Source: Burkholderia latens (GTDB lineage Bacteria > Pseudomonadota > Gammaproteobacteria > Burkholderiales > Burkholderiaceae). From it: a stretch of DNA of 64,000 bases. Below are positions 62,668 to 64,000 of this stretch, in pieces. A program made the position numbers and the translations under genes. The notes under the pieces were generated by a model. The model saw only the letters and a program-made list of their open reading frames with translations, made no database searches and was not told the DNA's origin. The stretch is taken from the NCBI RefSeq assembly GCF_001718795.1, contig NZ_CP013438.1:1612001-1676000 (forward strand), written 5' to 3'. Within the stretch, counting starts at the first letter, position 1, and each line of letters starts with the position of its first letter.

Positions 62668-62810
62668 TTGTGCGACCCGTACGACGAGTAGCCGCTGCGC
62701 GCGGATGAACTGCCCCACCCGGCGCCGCCCGAGCCGCTGCCGCCGAGCGACGTGCAACTGAACAGCGTGACGACGATCAGCCCGTAGAGTCCGTACAGGA
62801 TGTGGCGCAT
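62664..62810 (-). CDS. Small Gly/Ser-rich membrane-anchored protein, 48 aa
   Basis: Reads MRHILYGLYGLIVVTLFSC, a single hydrophobic segment ending in a cysteine (LFSC, a poor lipobox), followed by a Gly/Ser/Tyr-rich tail (SLGGSGSGGAGWG then SARSGYSSYGSHK). ATG overlaps the DUF4178 stop (TAATG) and its stop overlaps speD. Such tiny proteins accompany speD/DUF4178 clusters. Function unknown. Confidence 0.7.
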   Translation of the reverse strand: MRHILYGLYGLIVVTLFSCTSLGGSGSGGAGWGSSSARSGYSSYGSHK

Positions 62811-64000
62811 TACGCGTTACCCCCGTCCGAGGCGAAGCGCTTCCACAGCCACTCGGGCAGCCACAGCACGAGCAGGCCGATCAGCACGTAGACGGAGCGG
62901 CCGCTGAACGAGAACAGCGACCCGATGTTGAAAATCACCAGCATCGCGCTGAACACGAGCGGCAGCGGCGCGAAACTGTTCGGGTATTTCGCGTCGAACA
63001 GGCCGGTCGCCGTCCCGGCCGAGCCCGTTGCGGGCGCAACTGATGCGGCCGCAAGCGCCGGCGTGCCGAAGCGTTCCGCGAGCGCGCCCGCCGACAACGG
63101 CTGCGCGCGCGACCACACGATCTCGGCTGCGCTGCGCTCGCGCGTAAGTTTGTCCTTCTGCCAGCCATAATCGACGATCGACGTGCGGTCGCCGACCTGC
63201 ACGCGCCAGTTGAACGCGCCGACCACGTACACGACTTCCGCGTCGTATGCTTCGCGCAGCCGATAGGTCTTGCCGCCGTCGGTCACATCGGACTCGCCGC
63301 CGATCGTCGGCCAGTGATCGAGTACCTGCACGCGCTCCCAGCGCCCTTCGCTGTGCACGAGCCACAGAAAACCGCGCGTCGGATTCAGCAGCAGGTATTC
63401 ATCCCACGTGTCGTCATCGCCCGGCACGCGGCAACGCATCATGCCGATCACCGTGTACTTCACGCCGTCGAACGTGCCGGCCGCGCCGAGTTCGAGCGCG
63501 CCCTTCACCGTATCGAGCTTGCGCTGCGCGGCGAACACGGTCTGCTGCTCGGCCGTGCACTGCACGCCCGCGTGACAACTGCCGCACACGACATAGTCGG
63601 CCACGTTCGGCGCATACGACAGCGGGGCGCCGCAGCTCGGACACGCGAACGGCACCATCTCCGCACCGCGCTTCTCGCGCGTATCGCTCGCGGCATCGCG
63701 CAGCCCCGTGAACGCGAGCGCATCGAACTGGAGCGCCTCGCCCGCGTAGACGGCCGGGCGCCCTCCATTCGCGGCGGCATCCGAATAGTCGTACGTCGCG
63801 AACGCATTGCCGGTGCGCATGTCGGCTACGCGCGCTTCCCACCCCGCATCGACGCGGAACGGCAGTTCGCCGTCGCCGCCCGTGCAGCGCGCGGTACGCA
63901 CGTCCGACACGAGATACGCGCGCCCGCCATGGTCGATTCGCATGCCGGGCTCGAGCGCATTGAACGCCGGCCACGTCGCGCCGATCGTATCGTCAGGCTC
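62810..64000 (-). CDS. DUF4178 protein, 5' end outside the window
   Basis: Open from the right edge (397 codons here). It has a zinc ribbon CPSCGAPLSYAPNVADYVVCGSC, two DUF4178 domains (KYTVIGMMRCRVPGDDDTWDEYLLLNPTRGFLWLVHSEGRW in part, preceded by a similar but partial copy), and two membrane helices at the C-terminus (FSAMLVIFNIGSLFSF, VYVLIGLLVLWLPEWLW). DUF4178 proteins occur next to polyamine aminopropyltransferase and AdoMetDC genes. It may assist export or membrane action of the polyamine product (inference). The 63943 ATG is internal. Confidence 0.82.
   Translation of the reverse strand, partial: EPDDTIGATWPAFNALEPGMRIDHGGRAYLVSDVRTARCTGGDGELPFRVDAGWEARVADMRTGNAFATYDYSDAAANGGRPAVYAGEALQFDALAFTGLRDAASDTREKRGAEMVPFACPSCGAPLSYAPNVADYVVCGSCHAGVQCTAEQQTVFAAQRKLDTVKGALELGAAGTFDGVKYTVIGMMRCRVPGDDDTWDEYLLLNPTRGFLWLVHSEGRWERVQVLDHWPTIGGESDVTDGGKTYRLREAYDAEVVYVVGAFNWRVQVGDRTSIVDYGWQKDKLTRERSAAEIVWSRAQPLSAGALAERFGTPALAAASVAPATGSAGTATGLFDAKYPNSFAPLPLVFSAMLVIFNIGSLFSFSGRSVYVLIGLLVLWLPEWLWKRFASDGGNA

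Overview
The window looks like a secondary replicon of a Burkholderia, most probably of the Burkholderia cepacia complex. Evidence for this is the very high GC content with strong third-position G/C bias, the GGAG-type ribosome binding sites, and a mosaic of LysR, AraC, LuxR, MocR and GNAT genes around a type III secretion (T3SS) locus of the bsc/hrp type. The species call is inferred from gene content. No tRNA, rRNA, CRISPR array, insertion sequence or prophage was recognised.

Layout. Bases 1-2338 carry the 3'-open end of a Tle3-like type VI lipase effector, overlapped by a LuxR-family response regulator. Bases 2730-3221 hold an unknown 163-residue protein. Bases 3272-8533 hold a VpsR-like sigma54 activator preceded by five small to medium exported, low-complexity proteins on the same strand, a possible undescribed surface or matrix system. 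A stretch of about 1.9 kb without a convincing gene follows. Bases 10490-14270 hold an AraC regulator divergent from a two-gene isoquinoline-oxidoreductase-like molybdenum hydroxylase.

Bases 14700-33537 are the T3SS: an OmpR-type DNA-binding protein, sctQ-sctR and a lytic transglycosylase rightwards; asnB and then the long sctV-S-C-D-(small)-I-J-K-L-N-O-T-U series leftwards. SctU has lost the NPTH autocleavage motif (YSSS instead), no needle-length regulator, translocator or chaperone gene is visible, and an asparagine synthase sits inside the cluster. Two paralogous LuxR solos (33776-35793) flank the locus, and a perfect inverted repeat lies upstream of sctV.

The rest is metabolic. It contains an atypical NRAMP transporter preceded by two short ORFs with good ribosome binding sites, an OprB porin, a lipoprotein trehalase and an MFS pump. 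A probable antisense-strand small RNA (44295-44459) precedes a YcaQ-type glycosylase. After that come a yefM antitoxin with a frameshifted yoeB, a DUF4142 protein, lysR/lysA, and an amino-acid ABC transporter followed by a metC broken by an amber codon. The right end has an EamA/MocR divergent pair, the nadV-nadM NAD salvage pair with a well-formed promoter, and a speD/DUF4178 cluster that runs off the edge.

Likely joint functions: the sct genes build one secretion machine, with the transglycosylase opening peptidoglycan for it. nadM and nadV convert nicotinamide to NAD. The ABC transporter and metC probably served sulfur amino acids before metC was truncated.
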